Part shown: piece after piece, positions 31,618 through 39,645 of the stretch
How the letters are laid out: each line of letters begins with the position of its first letter
How positions within the stretch are numbered: the first letter of the stretch is position 1
Source of the DNA: JBARRO01 sp049644265
GTDB taxonomy: Bacteria; Bacteroidota; Ignavibacteria; UBA10030
DNA length: 47,847 nucleotides
Assembly (NCBI GenBank): GCA_049644265.1
Contig: JBARRO010000133.1
Coordinates: forward strand, 1-47,847
Reading direction: 5' to 3'
Notes under the pieces: generated by a model
Databases searched by the model: none
The model's input: only the letters and a program-made list of their open reading frames with translations
Told to the model about the DNA's origin: nothing
Translations under genes and position numbers: made by a program

Positions 31618-34053
31618 ATGAAAATCCTTGTCATGATTTTGCTTGTCGTTCTCCCTTTTGGAAGCAACGCTCAGACAGTGTTCTCCGCTAATGACCGCGC
31701 CGAAACGCCCAACCGGAACTACGACGTCCAGCATTATCGCATCGAAGTCACTCTCCATGAGGATACGAAATCGGTCGATGGAAACGTTACGATCACTCTT
31801 GTCCCGCTTTTTCCCAGGCTGGAGATTCTCAACGTTCAGGCAGGCAACATGCAAATTAAACGCGTTACACTCGGAAAGAATAGGGACCTGCAGTATCATT
31901 CGTCCGCCAATAACGTCTCTATCACACTCGATAAGCCTTACTCCTACAAGGATACTCTCGCAGTCTCGATTGAGTACTCCTGCAAACCCAAAAATGGTCT
32001 GACGTTCAATGGGCCCGACTCGGCCTTCCCGCAAAAACGGCCTCAGATATGGTCGCAGGGAGAAGATACAACCAACCATTACTGGTTCCCCTGTTATGAT
32101 TACCCCAACGACAAATCGACCTCCGAAGTCATCGCCACCGTCAACAGTAAATTCACACTCCTTTCAAACGGAAAACTCCTGAGCGTCAAGGAGGACAAAA
32201 AGAACAAGACCAAAACATTCCATTGGAAGGAAAGCAAGCCCCACTCTTCGTACCTGATCATGATTGCGGCGGGAGAATACACCGTTTTGCGCGAGACTGT
32301 CGGGCGGCTCCCTCTGGAGTATTATGTCTACCCGGACGATACGACAAATGCCGGAATGACTTTTCGACAAACTCCGTCCATGATCCGGTTTTTCAACGAA
32401 GCCACCGGTTTCACGTATCCGTGGGAGAAATACGCGCAGATCATCCTCCAGGATCATTTCGGGGGGATGGAGAATACATCTGCGACGACCCTTTCCGATG
32501 TTTGGGCGGTTCCCGACCTTCGTGCCCGCCCGGATGTTCAACCGTCGAGCCTGCTTGCGCATGAACTTGCTCACCAATGGTGGGGGGATGTTGTCACCTG
32601 CAAGGATTTCCGCCATATCTGGCTCAATGAAAGCTTCGCGAGCTACTACGACCCATTGTATCACGAGCGTACGCTCGGAAGGGATGAATTCGACTACACG
32701 ATGTACCAGGACCAGCAGGCGGGCGTTGTCGTGGACACAACGCGGGGAAGAAAACCGATCGTCAGCGTGGAATCGTACGGCGACAACGTCTATCCCCGCG
32801 GCGCTGCGGTACTTCACATGCTTCGGTTCCTACTCGGGGATGACATGTACCACCGCGCCATCAAACACTACATTACCAAGCATCAATTCCAGGCGGTCGA
32901 GACGAACGACCTGAAAGTGGCGATTGAGGAAGCGACCGGCCAGAACCTGAAATGGTTCTTCGACGAATGGATTTACAAAGCGGGTCATCCCGTATTCGAT
33001 CTCTCGTACACCTGGGACGTGGAAAAGAAGGCAGTCCTCCTCTCCGTAAAGCAAACCCAGACGATGGACAGTCTCACCGGTGTCTTCCGCATGCCGGTCG
33101 ACATTGAAATCACCACGCCGTCGGGAATCACGACGCAGCGTGTTGGGATCCTGACGAAGGACACGACCTATGTTCTTCCGTGCACGGATAAGCCGCTCCT
33201 CGTCATTTTTGACAAAGGGAACTGGCTGTTGAAAGAGCTGAACTGGGAGAAGTCGCGAGAGGAGTGGAGGTATCAAGCGACGTCCGCGAGCAATCCGGTT
33301 GACCGTATTCGTGCAGTTCAAACACTTGCAAAACTTCCGCCCGGCATCGGCACCGCGGCTGTTCTCAGCGACCGTATCCTGTTTGACTCCTTCTGGGCTG
33401 TGCGCCGGGAAGCGGCTCTTCGCGCCGGAACTGTAGCCGGGAAATCCGACACCGTTAAGCCAGTTCTAAAGCCTGCATTGCTGAGTGCGCTGAAGGATGT
33501 TCGCTCGCAGGTGCGCAATGCAGCGGCGGGTGCGCTCGGAGCATTCCGTGGAGGGGATGTTGTGGGTGCTTTGAAAACCTCGCTTGAAGATTCAAGCTAC
33601 GGCGTCATCGGTAGTGCTCTCCGCTCCCTCGCACAGGCCGACTCTGCCCATGCACTCCCGGTGGTGAAGCAGTATCTTACCTACCGGTCACACCAGAATT
33701 CGGTCATGAACGCTGCCCTGAACGTACTCGGGACACTTGACACCACGGAAGCGGTCAACGCGGCGTTGAACCATGTGAAATACGGAAACCTCGTCGGAAC
33801 CAGGTTTACGTCTCTGGGAATCCTTCGGAGACTTGGGAAGTCCAAACCTGAAGTGATCGAGGCATTGCAGAGTGTCCTTGCCGATAAGAGCGACGCGCTC
33901 AGAGCTACGGCCGCCCAGATCCTTGGGGATCTTGGGGACGCGTCTGTGATTCCCGCTCTTGAGGCGATCGCCAATGACAAAGATAATCCCGCCTCGAACG
34001 CTGCCAAGACCAGCGTTGAGAAGATCCGTAAACGGCTGGAGCAAAAGAAGTAG
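31618..34053 (+). CDS. Exported M1-family aminopeptidase with C-terminal HEAT-like repeats
   Basis: Zinc aminopeptidase, exported (signal peptide MKILVMILLVVLPFGSNAQ), 811 residues. The N-terminal beta-saddle domain is followed by the catalytic domain, with the exopeptidase motif GGMEN (about 282-286) and the zinc site HELAHQWWGD...NES (His315, Glu316, His319, Glu338). From about residue 560 the C-terminal part consists of helical HEAT/PBS-lyase-like repeats (for example ALKDVRSQVRNAAAGALGAF and ALRATAAQILGDLGDASVIP) in place of the usual ERAP1-like domain. AAAGGA precedes the ATG. The protein should cleave N-terminal residues from peptides in the periplasm or outside. A strong terminator follows. 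Confidence 0.94.
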   Translation: MKILVMILLVVLPFGSNAQTVFSANDRAETPNRNYDVQHYRIEVTLHEDTKSVDGNVTITLVPLFPRLEILNVQAGNMQIKRVTLGKNRDLQYHSSANNVSITLDKPYSYKDTLAVSIEYSCKPKNGLTFNGPDSAFPQKRPQIWSQGEDTTNHYWFPCYDYPNDKSTSEVIATVNSKFTLLSNGKLLSVKEDKKNKTKTFHWKESKPHSSYLIMIAAGEYTVLRETVGRLPLEYYVYPDDTTNAGMTFRQTPSMIRFFNEATGFTYPWEKYAQIILQDHFGGMENTSATTLSDVWAVPDLRARPDVQPSSLLAHELAHQWWGDVVTCKDFRHIWLNESFASYYDPLYHERTLGRDEFDYTMYQDQQAGVVVDTTRGRKPIVSVESYGDNVYPRGAAVLHMLRFLLGDDMYHRAIKHYITKHQFQAVETNDLKVAIEEATGQNLKWFFDEWIYKAGHPVFDLSYTWDVEKKAVLLSVKQTQTMDSLTGVFRMPVDIEITTPSGITTQRVGILTKDTTYVLPCTDKPLLVIFDKGNWLLKELNWEKSREEWRYQATSASNPVDRIRAVQTLAKLPPGIGTAAVLSDRILFDSFWAVRREAALRAGTVAGKSDTVKPVLKPALLSALKDVRSQVRNAAAGALGAFRGGDVVGALKTSLEDSSYGVIGSALRSLAQADSAHALPVVKQYLTYRSHQNSVMNAALNVLGTLDTTEAVNAALNHVKYGNLVGTRFTSLGILRRLGKSKPEVIEALQSVLADKSDALRATAAQILGDLGDASVIPALEAIANDKDNPASNAAKTSVEKIRKRLEQKK

Positions 34054-34073
34054 TACGGAATCGTTTGAAGAAA

Positions 34074-34103
34074 GAAAAAGGCCGGAGCAATCCGGCCTTT
34101 TTC
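34074..34103. terminator. Bidirectional terminator between convergent genes
   Basis: GAAAAAGGCCGGA (34074-34086) and TCCGGCCTTTTTC (34091-34103) form a perfect 13-pair stem closed by a GCAA tetraloop. A-runs on one side and T-runs on the other make it effective in both directions. It serves the M1 aminopeptidase (+) and the DUF4382 lipoprotein (-), whose ends are 70 bases apart. Confidence 0.92.
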
Positions 34104-34122
34104 ATTGTACAGCCAGCAAATG

Positions 34123-34926
34123 CTATTTATGCCGCAGGACGATCGTTCCAAGGTTCGCCGTGGCAAACGCATTCACAGAAACGCCCACAATCGTCGAATC
34201 AACATACGCCGTGTCGGTTGACGCGATTGAGACCGTGTACGTTCCAGGACTGACGTAGACAAACTTGAACGCACCTGCCAGATCGGTTGTCGTCGATAGG
34301 GTGTCGCTGGTGCCGCCATACGCCCAGATATTCGGTTTCGCCGAAAGAGGCAGCACCGCGCCCGCGATGAATCCCGTCGTGTAAGCCGTCGACGTTCGGA
34401 TCACCGGTTTGAGGGAATACGTAGGATTGACCGGATTCCCCGATGTGACAACCGACTGGTTCGCGTCGAAATCGAGGGTCAGCGTGTACGTCGCGTCGGC
34501 GACGATCGTCGCGTCGATGTTGAGTTTCACTCCGCTCTGGACTCCGCTCGGGATGTTCAACGGTTTTGTTGAACCGTCCACGACCACATTGCTCCCGCTG
34601 CCAACATACAGGCGCATTTGCGTGTAGTGTCCAACGGGGAGTACTGCGCTTCCGAGCACGGCAAAGTTTCCGTTTGAGTAGGCAAGCAGGTTGTACGTCG
34701 CCGGCGTGGTGCTCAAGGTTGTCCATCCGCTCATGCTGTCCGCGGTGGCGATGTGTGCCTGCACGCTGTCCACGACCACGTTCACCTGATCGTATCCCGC
34801 AGGGGCGTCGACCATGTTTACCTGCATCGTTCCTGTGTCGCCTTGCGGGGAGGTGGCGTTGTCTTTCGCACAACTGGCCAGGGCCAGCATCAATCCTCCC
34901 AACGCACCGATGAATAACGTCCTCAT
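34123..34926 (-). CDS. DUF4382 lipoprotein
   Basis: A 267-residue lipoprotein. The ATG at 34926 has a perfect SD, AAAGGAGG, eight bases upstream, and gives a lipoprotein signal with lipobox ALASC (Cys19). The first domain (about 30-165) matches DUF4382: TMQVNMVDAPAGYDQVNVVV, VDSVQAHIA, then MRLYVG and SGVKLN. The second part (about 175-267) is a carboxypeptidase-regulatory-like beta-sandwich (GAVLPLSAKPNIWAYG ... AGAFKFVYVSPGTYTVSI). Such proteins are surface or periplasmic with unknown ligands. A good -10 box lies about 37 bases upstream of the start. It ends at the shared terminator at 34074-34103. Confidence 0.87.
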   Translation of the reverse strand: MRTLFIGALGGLMLALASCAKDNATSPQGDTGTMQVNMVDAPAGYDQVNVVVDSVQAHIATADSMSGWTTLSTTPATYNLLAYSNGNFAVLGSAVLPVGHYTQMRLYVGSGSNVVVDGSTKPLNIPSGVQSGVKLNIDATIVADATYTLTLDFDANQSVVTSGNPVNPTYSLKPVIRTSTAYTTGFIAGAVLPLSAKPNIWAYGGTSDTLSTTTDLAGAFKFVYVSPGTYTVSIASTDTAYVDSTIVGVSVNAFATANLGTIVLRHK

Positions 34927-34962
34927 AATAAATCCTCCTTTGATTGATGATGGACTACACTT

Positions 34963-34968
34963 ATTATA
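34963..34968 (-). promoter_or_regulatory. Candidate -10 box for the DUF4382 gene
   Basis: On the minus strand these bases read TATAAT, 37 bases before the start codon. Transcription would begin about 30 bases before the ATG, leaving room for the strong SD. No good -35 hexamer is seen at the usual 17-base spacing, which is common in FCB promoters. Confidence 0.4.
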
Positions 34969-35262
34969 CAACAAGGTCCACCGCTAGAAAGTTGAAGGCC
35001 GTCACACACGGAGGTTGGAAAAATTACTCAGAGGAAGGTGCGCACGCTTTGCATATCGTTCAACGCCTCGCAAGGATGTCGTTCTGACGATTGTACTCTG
35101 CAATAGTCATGATGAAGTTCATTACAAACATGCGTCAAAATCGGGAAATGTTTGACCGAAGGATTCACGTTATTTGAGACCATTCTCAGTGCAAGCGAAC
35201 GGAGACGATGGCATCTATCTTGCTCTTGAACATGTAGTGGTTGTTCAAACGCGGAGAGTCCT
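34969..35262. other. Divergent intergenic region between two lipoprotein genes
   Basis: Together with 34927-34968 this gap separates the DUF4382 gene (-) and the small lipoprotein gene (+). No gene or repeat is seen. In the plus-strand leader, TTGAACA (35226-35232) and TGTTCAA (35242-35248) can form a seven-pair hairpin immediately before the SD GGAG of the 35263 gene. Confidence 0.35.
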
Positions 35263-35601
35263 ATGAAAACATCGTCCACCATACTTCTCATACTCGCCCT
35301 AGGATTGTTTTCGGGTTGCTACACTGAACTTGCGTTTGACTTGTCCGACTATGCAGAATCATCAAATCATTACCCGGTGTATGATCCGCCGGCTGGTCCC
35401 ATCCCTCCAATGCCTCCTTTGTCCCCGGTTCCGCATCCAAGACCTCCGGTTGTTATCATTGTGAATCCGAATCCGTCTGCACCAACTCCTTCTGATCCCG
35501 AACCTCACCGCACGACCGGGCCCAGGAGAACGGGGGATGATCAGGGTTCTTCTTCATCAAACCCGGTGCGGATTGATGGGGGGCGGCGAACGGGAAGGTA
35601 A
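35263..35601 (+). CDS. Small proline-rich lipoprotein of unknown function
   Basis: A 112-residue protein with a lipoprotein signal (MKTSSTILLILALGLFSGC, Cys19) and GGAG seven bases before the ATG. After a short acidic/aromatic segment (FDLSDYAESS) the body is dominated by Pro (PPAGPIPPMPPLSPVPHPRPP). It ends in a Ser/Arg/Gly-rich tail that is probably disordered. No domain is recognised. The rigid Pro-rich part could act as a spacer that holds the C-terminus away from the membrane. A GGCCGG terminator follows. Confidence 0.75.
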   Translation: MKTSSTILLILALGLFSGCYTELAFDLSDYAESSNHYPVYDPPAGPIPPMPPLSPVPHPRPPVVIIVNPNPSAPTPSDPEPHRTTGPRRTGDDQGSSSSNPVRIDGGRRTGR

Positions 35602-35609
35602 CAGCAGGG

Positions 35610-35756
35610 CAGAAATAACGAAGGCCGGACGAAATGCCCGGCCTTTGTTGTTTTAGGGGGATCAAGCTTCGTCGATTTGTTTTTTGATCCAACCCCTTTC
35701 TAGTTCCCCCCTTGAGAAGGGGGAAGGTGAAATCCTCCGAAAACAACTCCTCCCCT
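35610..35756. repeat. Intergenic repeat of about 147 bp, copy 1
   Basis: Begins CAGAAATAACGAAGGCCGG and ends ACAACTCCTCCCCTT. A second copy is at 38598-38745. Shared blocks are the GGCCGG hairpin, TTTTTGATCCAACCCC, TAGTTCCCCC, TTGAGAAGGGGGAAG and TCCGAAAACAACTCCTCCC. The 3' part also holds a small CCCCCTT/AAGGGGG hairpin. Confidence 0.8.
35621..35652 (+). terminator. Terminator after the small lipoprotein gene
   Basis: AAGGCCGG (35621-35628) pairs with CCGGCCTT (35638-35645) around a nine-base loop, followed by a T-rich run (TGTTGTTTT). It lies 20 bases after the stop of the 35263-35601 gene and forms the first part of the repeated element. Confidence 0.8.
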
Positions 35757-35806
35757 TACCTACTCCTGTGCTTTCCCAACACCTCGGGCCTGCCGAACAG
35801 TAAATG

Positions 35807-36322
35807 TCAATTATCGACTCGACGGATCTCGATTCTATCGACAAGCATCGCGCTGGAAACAATGCCTCCCGACATCATTTCTAGCTCGAGGGTGTCGAGT
35901 GAGGAATAGGTCATTGAGCCGTCCGCTTGATATGCTGTCCAGGCAGTGTCGTTAATCGCGATCAAAAGGCCAGACTGGGGATCGTTCACCTTAGAGAGTT
36001 GAATTGCTCCGCCAAGAGCCAGGTTCATGCCCCAACATTTTAGAGTGATGGTCCCAGCGGGAGGGAGTGTGGTCAATCTGATCCGAGCATGAGGGACTAT
36101 GCACCCTCCACTGATGTACGCCGATTGAAGGCCGCCATCAGGAGGTGCACCCTGATGCAACGCAAGTTGGCCGTATCCGAACCATCCGGCAGTATCGGCT
36201 TGTGATTCAAATGAGTTGAAATAGACCAGATCAGAGTTGGCAGTCGATGCGTCAGAAATTTGAGATTTGCAGCCCGCAAGAATCGCGATAGCAATGAATG
36301 GAAGTGCAACGATCACTTTCAT
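35807..36322 (-). CDS. Lipoprotein of unknown function
   Basis: A 171-residue lipoprotein with lipobox AILAGC (Cys18). The mature part (DLVYFNSFESQADTAGWFGYG ... VDRIEIRRVDN) is beta-rich and looks like a jelly-roll of the carbohydrate-binding type, with an N-terminal strand mentioning FNSFES and a C-terminal strand DRIEI. This pattern is usual in such modules, but no ligand residues can be named. It starts 18 bases after the T9SS cargo gene at 36341-37207 on the same strand, so the two, and perhaps the beta-helix gene further upstream, form one transcript. Confidence 0.75.
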   Translation of the reverse strand: MKVIVALPFIAIAILAGCKSQISDASTANSDLVYFNSFESQADTAGWFGYGQLALHQGAPPDGGLQSAYISGGCIVPHARIRLTTLPPAGTITLKCWGMNLALGGAIQLSKVNDPQSGLLIAINDTAWTAYQADGSMTYSSLDTLELEMMSGGIVSSAMLVDRIEIRRVDN

Positions 36323-36340
36323 GGCCGACTTGTCTCCATG

Positions 36341-37207
36341 CTATTTTAGGAGCAAAAGTCTCTTCGCCTGCACTGAAACGTCCGACTGAAGCGAGTAGTA
36401 ATAGATTCCACTCGCCAAATTAACTCCGTCGAATTCCACAGTGTGATAGCCTCGGTCCACAACTTCATCTACCAAGAGTGCCACATCTCTGCCAAGAACA
36501 TCAAAAACTCTTAGCCGCACATGAGCCCCGTGTGGAACATAGAACCCGATGATGGTCGTCGGATTGAAGGGATTCGGGTAATTTTGAAAAAGAAAACAGT
36601 CAGATAAATTCGAAGCGTTCGAATAGTCGTGTGCCTCTGAGAGCACCGTCTGGTCGCCGTAGAGAATACCGTCAATCCTGGCGCCCTCGAGCCAGACTTG
36701 GGTCACGCAAGCGTCTGTTCTAAGGTAAGCAACAAGGAAGAAGTGGGCCGCAATCTCAATAACGCCTGACAATTTCGCGACCGGAACGTTCGTGGCAAAC
36801 ACTGACCTCGTATCCTTATATGTTAGTTGATAGCCTGCGCCGTAAGTAGTACCAATTGTGTCGCCAAAGTCTATAATCGTCTCCTCAGTCGCAGTCACAA
36901 TGTTGAATTGATAGATCGAAGTAGAATCCGCGCGACGGTAAGCGATTGTCGCCGTGTCTTTGAAGAAAGGGGACCAAAGACGCGGTTCAGACCTCACAAA
37001 CTTGAAGTACATTCGTCCGCCGAGGATGGTATCGCTGACGATGGTTTCCGTATAAGCCAAGGGATTGGAAAATGGAGCGCCGAGACAATGAATGGAACCC
37101 GCGAACGCGTATTGATTGCCGATTGAGAAAGACACAATCGTGCTGTCAGCCGCACGTAGGATCAACGGTAACAGGAACTGAAGGGCGAATGCAACAAGAT
37201 GTCTCAT
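36341..37207 (-). CDS. Secreted protein of unknown function with T9SS sorting domain
   Basis: A 288-residue exported protein. The ATG at 37207 opens a standard signal peptide (MRHLVAFALQFLLPLILRA-A). Longer in-frame starts run into the end of the next gene and lack any leader-like sequence. No SD is seen. The body (about 21-200) is beta-rich; GARIDGILYG at about 176-185 mirrors GARINEVLYG in the product of 8302-9177, so they are probably diverged members of one family. The T9SS sorting domain begins NYPNPFNPTT (about 209). Function unknown. Confidence 0.78.
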   Translation of the reverse strand: MRHLVAFALQFLLPLILRAADSTIVSFSIGNQYAFAGSIHCLGAPFSNPLAYTETIVSDTILGGRMYFKFVRSEPRLWSPFFKDTATIAYRRADSTSIYQFNIVTATEETIIDFGDTIGTTYGAGYQLTYKDTRSVFATNVPVAKLSGVIEIAAHFFLVAYLRTDACVTQVWLEGARIDGILYGDQTVLSEAHDYSNASNLSDCFLFQNYPNPFNPTTIIGFYVPHGAHVRLRVFDVLGRDVALLVDEVVDRGYHTVEFDGVNLASGIYYYSLQSDVSVQAKRLLLLK

Positions 37208-37317
37208 ATGAATGGGAGGCTTGCCAGTGTAACAGTTGGAACTCCCTGCCAAAAAAATTGGCGGGCAGGCTGCAAAAGATGAAACACGTCGGACAGCTAA
37301 ATTCGACGTGTGATTCG

Positions 37318-38349
37318 TTACCGGAGAAGTACAAGTTTGAGTGTCTTGACAACATTTTGGGACTGAAAACGGCAATAGTAGATACCGCTAGACAGTTCTG
37401 AGGCGTCCCAGCGTCGTGAATAGACTCCGGCTGAGAGTGTTTCGGAAACCAGGTTGGCGACGGGTCTCCCCAGTTGGTCGTACACCGTCAACGAAACAAA
37501 ACCTGCCGCCGGAATCGAAAAGTTGATTGTCGTGACTGGATTAAAGGGATTGGGATAGTTGTGATCCATCTGAAACGATGGGACATTTTCAGATGTCGGC
37601 TTTTGAACTCCTGTAAGGATTGTCGAAGAAGAATCGACGGAGACGGCTCCAAAGTAGGAGTTGTCGCTCGTTTTGAGATCAGAGGAATTCATGACGTGCA
37701 GAGCGTAACCAGGTTTGCCGTCAGCTCCGTGCGACCGGGATCCCCAACCCCCCGGGCCTCCTTTCCCCGGATGCAGCTCAGAACTATCAATCCGGACATG
37801 TGTAGCCGCACTCAAGAAGAACGAATCACCTCCATCTCCGCCCGGCCACCCGTATCCGGTAGCCGAACCACCAGGAGGGCCATCCGCTGCATACACGACT
37901 GCGTTGCGAAAGGTAATGCTATCCGAACCAATGATGACGACACCAGAGGCTCTGTTCGTGTTCACGGATTCACAATGAACATCGGAAACTGCGACATTTC
38001 TGCAACCGGTTATTCGGATGGAGCCAAACCAACTTCTGATTGACAGATTCCGGATAGTGATGTCGCTTGCGTTCGTGATCGTCAAGAGATCTTGAGAAAC
38101 GTTGTTCTGAACCACAGGCGATGCGGAATCACAACCGATGATGACAAGAGACTTAGTAATTGTCAGCATCTCATTGTATGTGCCATAGCTGATCGCTATA
38201 GTATCGCCATCCATGGCAGCAGATATTGCGGCTCCGATTGTTGGTTTATCTTTGGGGACAACTATAGTCTGAGAATAAATGATGTGGACGGGGCATGATA
38301 GAAGAGCTGCTGCGACACCTACTTTCAAGCCTAATGCGGGGGATTTCAT
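37318..38349 (-). CDS. Secreted right-handed beta-helix protein with T9SS sorting domain
   Basis: A 343-residue exported protein. The ATG at 38349 opens a signal peptide (about 1-27, ending IYSQ). The body begins TIVVPKDKPTIGAAISAAMDGDTIAI, the usual opening of pectate-lyase-like parallel beta-helices, and continues with coils such as ITKSLVIIGCD, ITNASDITIRNLSIRS and ITGCRNVAVSDVHCES. A Gly-rich segment (about 157-215, with PPGGS, WPGGDGGD and GKGGPGGWG) interrupts the helix as loops. The T9SS sorting domain begins NYPNPFNPVTT (about 266). Beta-helix proteins often bind or cut polysaccharides, but no catalytic site is visible. A TTG at 38364 is an alternative start. Confidence 0.83.
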   Translation of the reverse strand: MKSPALGLKVGVAAALLSCPVHIIYSQTIVVPKDKPTIGAAISAAMDGDTIAISYGTYNEMLTITKSLVIIGCDSASPVVQNNVSQDLLTITNASDITIRNLSIRSWFGSIRITGCRNVAVSDVHCESVNTNRASGVVIIGSDSITFRNAVVYAADGPPGGSATGYGWPGGDGGDSFFLSAATHVRIDSSELHPGKGGPGGWGSRSHGADGKPGYALHVMNSSDLKTSDNSYFGAVSVDSSSTILTGVQKPTSENVPSFQMDHNYPNPFNPVTTINFSIPAAGFVSLTVYDQLGRPVANLVSETLSAGVYSRRWDASELSSGIYYCRFQSQNVVKTLKLVLLR

Positions 38350-38597
38350 TTTGGCCACCGCCAAATCCGGATTTGCCGTACCTCAGCGTGATAACGCACC
38401 ATTAGTGCGTGTTTAACCCACAGACTCATTGGAGTTCTCGGCAGGAGGAGGAAGGAAGGTATACGGCTGAGTGTGCCCCCTCAAACCGATTACTTGAAAG
38501 TTTCAGAATAACGCGATAAAAGTCAATCGCATTATTTTCGAAATTCGCAAAGATGCGAATGTTCGAGTTGGAGAATCAGACTTGCGATCCTGAATGT
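38350..38597. other. Intergenic region upstream of the beta-helix gene
   Basis: With the repeat that follows this forms a 442-base gap between genes. It must hold the promoter of the beta-helix gene (-). No ORF is credible. Small hairpins are ACGCAC/GTGCGT (38394-38410) and ATTCGC/GCGAAT (about 38542-38560); neither has a known match. Confidence 0.35.
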
Positions 38598-38745
38598 CAG
38601 AAATAACAAAGGCCGGAAAACTCGTCCGGCCTTTTTCTTTCTATTGAGGATCTATCTTTATTGATTTCTTTTTTGATCCAACCCCTTTTTAGTTCCCCCT
38701 TGAGAAGGGGGAAGATGAAATCTTCCGAAAACAACTCCTCCCTTC
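38598..38745. repeat. Intergenic repeat of about 147 bp, copy 2
   Basis: Begins CAGAAATAACAAAGGCCGGA and matches the element at 35610-35756 along its length, with scattered substitutions and a one-base length difference. Just beyond its right end (38746-38772) is a GGGGAGG-rich stretch absent from copy 1, which suggests copy 1 is truncated or copy 2 extended. Confidence 0.8.
38608..38640. terminator. GGCCGGA hairpin, probable terminator
   Basis: AAAGGCCGGA (38608-38617) and TCCGGCCTTT (38625-38634) form a ten-pair stem around a seven-base loop, followed on the plus strand by TTCTTT. The only gene reading into it is the lipoprotein at 38792-39571 (-), from about 160 bases away; the best U-run faces the other way. 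It may therefore be carried along as part of the repeat. Confidence 0.6.
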
Positions 38746-38791
38746 ATAAAGGGGAGGCAGGGAGGGGTCGGGCTCGTATGACAAGAAAGGA

Positions 38792-39571
38792 CTACTTCGC
38801 TCCCGAAGCGAGCTGAACCGTCGACCAAATCTCAACCGGCTTCATGGGCGTGAACGCATTGGATCCTCGCTGACCGCCGCTCTCTCCTCGCATTCCACCC
38901 CGACGTCCCCCGATTCCTCCCCGGCCACTTTCTTCTAAACCTTCACCACGCTCCCGCATCGCACCCTGGTCAAATCCCCCAATTTCCAAACAGACCGCGA
39001 TGGTCGAACCGGGTGATGACTCCAACGTGTACGGATGGTCGCTTGAGGCGCGGATGGGAATCTTTAATTCATAGACCAGGGAATGTTCGCCAGTCTTCAA
39101 TTGCAGCTGAATTCCCCTTGCGGCCACAACTGGCACGCGTAACGGATCCGGCTCGAGCGGAGTCAGATATTCAAATTCTGCCATGGGACCAAGCTGAGCT
39201 TCAGGCTGCTCGTCGGGATTGTCCGCCGCCGCTCTGCGCATGCGAGGGAGTGGATATCGGATACCGATGCTTTTCTTCTGCCTTCCCAGAGGGTCGAACC
39301 ACACCGTAAGTCCCCGCACGGTGATTTGGCGACGGAGTTCCGCCTTTGAGGCAACAATTGCGACATACAAATCAGTGCTGTCGTTGGCGATGCCGAACTG
39401 GACATCACTCTTTTCGACCCAGACTTTTCCCGGCCACTCAGATGCAACGCCGTCGACTTTAATCTGGTCCGCAGGCCAGACGCTTTGAAGCTCAAGGCTG
39501 CTGCTGCATCCGGCCAGCAAGCCGCCAAGGGGTATCAGTAGGCCATAAGGAGCAATTCTGCTGCAAATCAT
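38792..39571 (-). CDS. Lipoprotein with CBM9/DOMON-like domain
   Basis: A 259-residue lipoprotein. The ATG at 39571 has GGAG eight bases upstream and gives a signal with lipobox GGLLAGC (Cys22). The first domain reads IKVDGVASEWPGKVWVEKSDVQFGIANDSTDLYVAIV and ITVRGLTVWFDPLGRQKKSIGIRYP. This is the pattern of CBM9/DOMON-like beta-sandwiches that bind sugars or heme. The C-terminal 50 residues are Gly/Arg-rich (ESGRGGIGGRRGGMRGESGG) and probably flexible. Function is unknown. It follows the ldh gene by 74 bases on the same strand. Confidence 0.78.
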   Translation of the reverse strand: MICSRIAPYGLLIPLGGLLAGCSSSLELQSVWPADQIKVDGVASEWPGKVWVEKSDVQFGIANDSTDLYVAIVASKAELRRQITVRGLTVWFDPLGRQKKSIGIRYPLPRMRRAAADNPDEQPEAQLGPMAEFEYLTPLEPDPLRVPVVAARGIQLQLKTGEHSLVYELKIPIRASSDHPYTLESSPGSTIAVCLEIGGFDQGAMRERGEGLEESGRGGIGGRRGGMRGESGGQRGSNAFTPMKPVEIWSTVQLASGAK

Positions 39572-39645
39572 CTCTGTTTCTCCAAAAGTGTGCAATGAAA
39601 ACCGCAGCAGTTAGACGAACCATTCCGGGGTTTTGTTCTGCTGCG

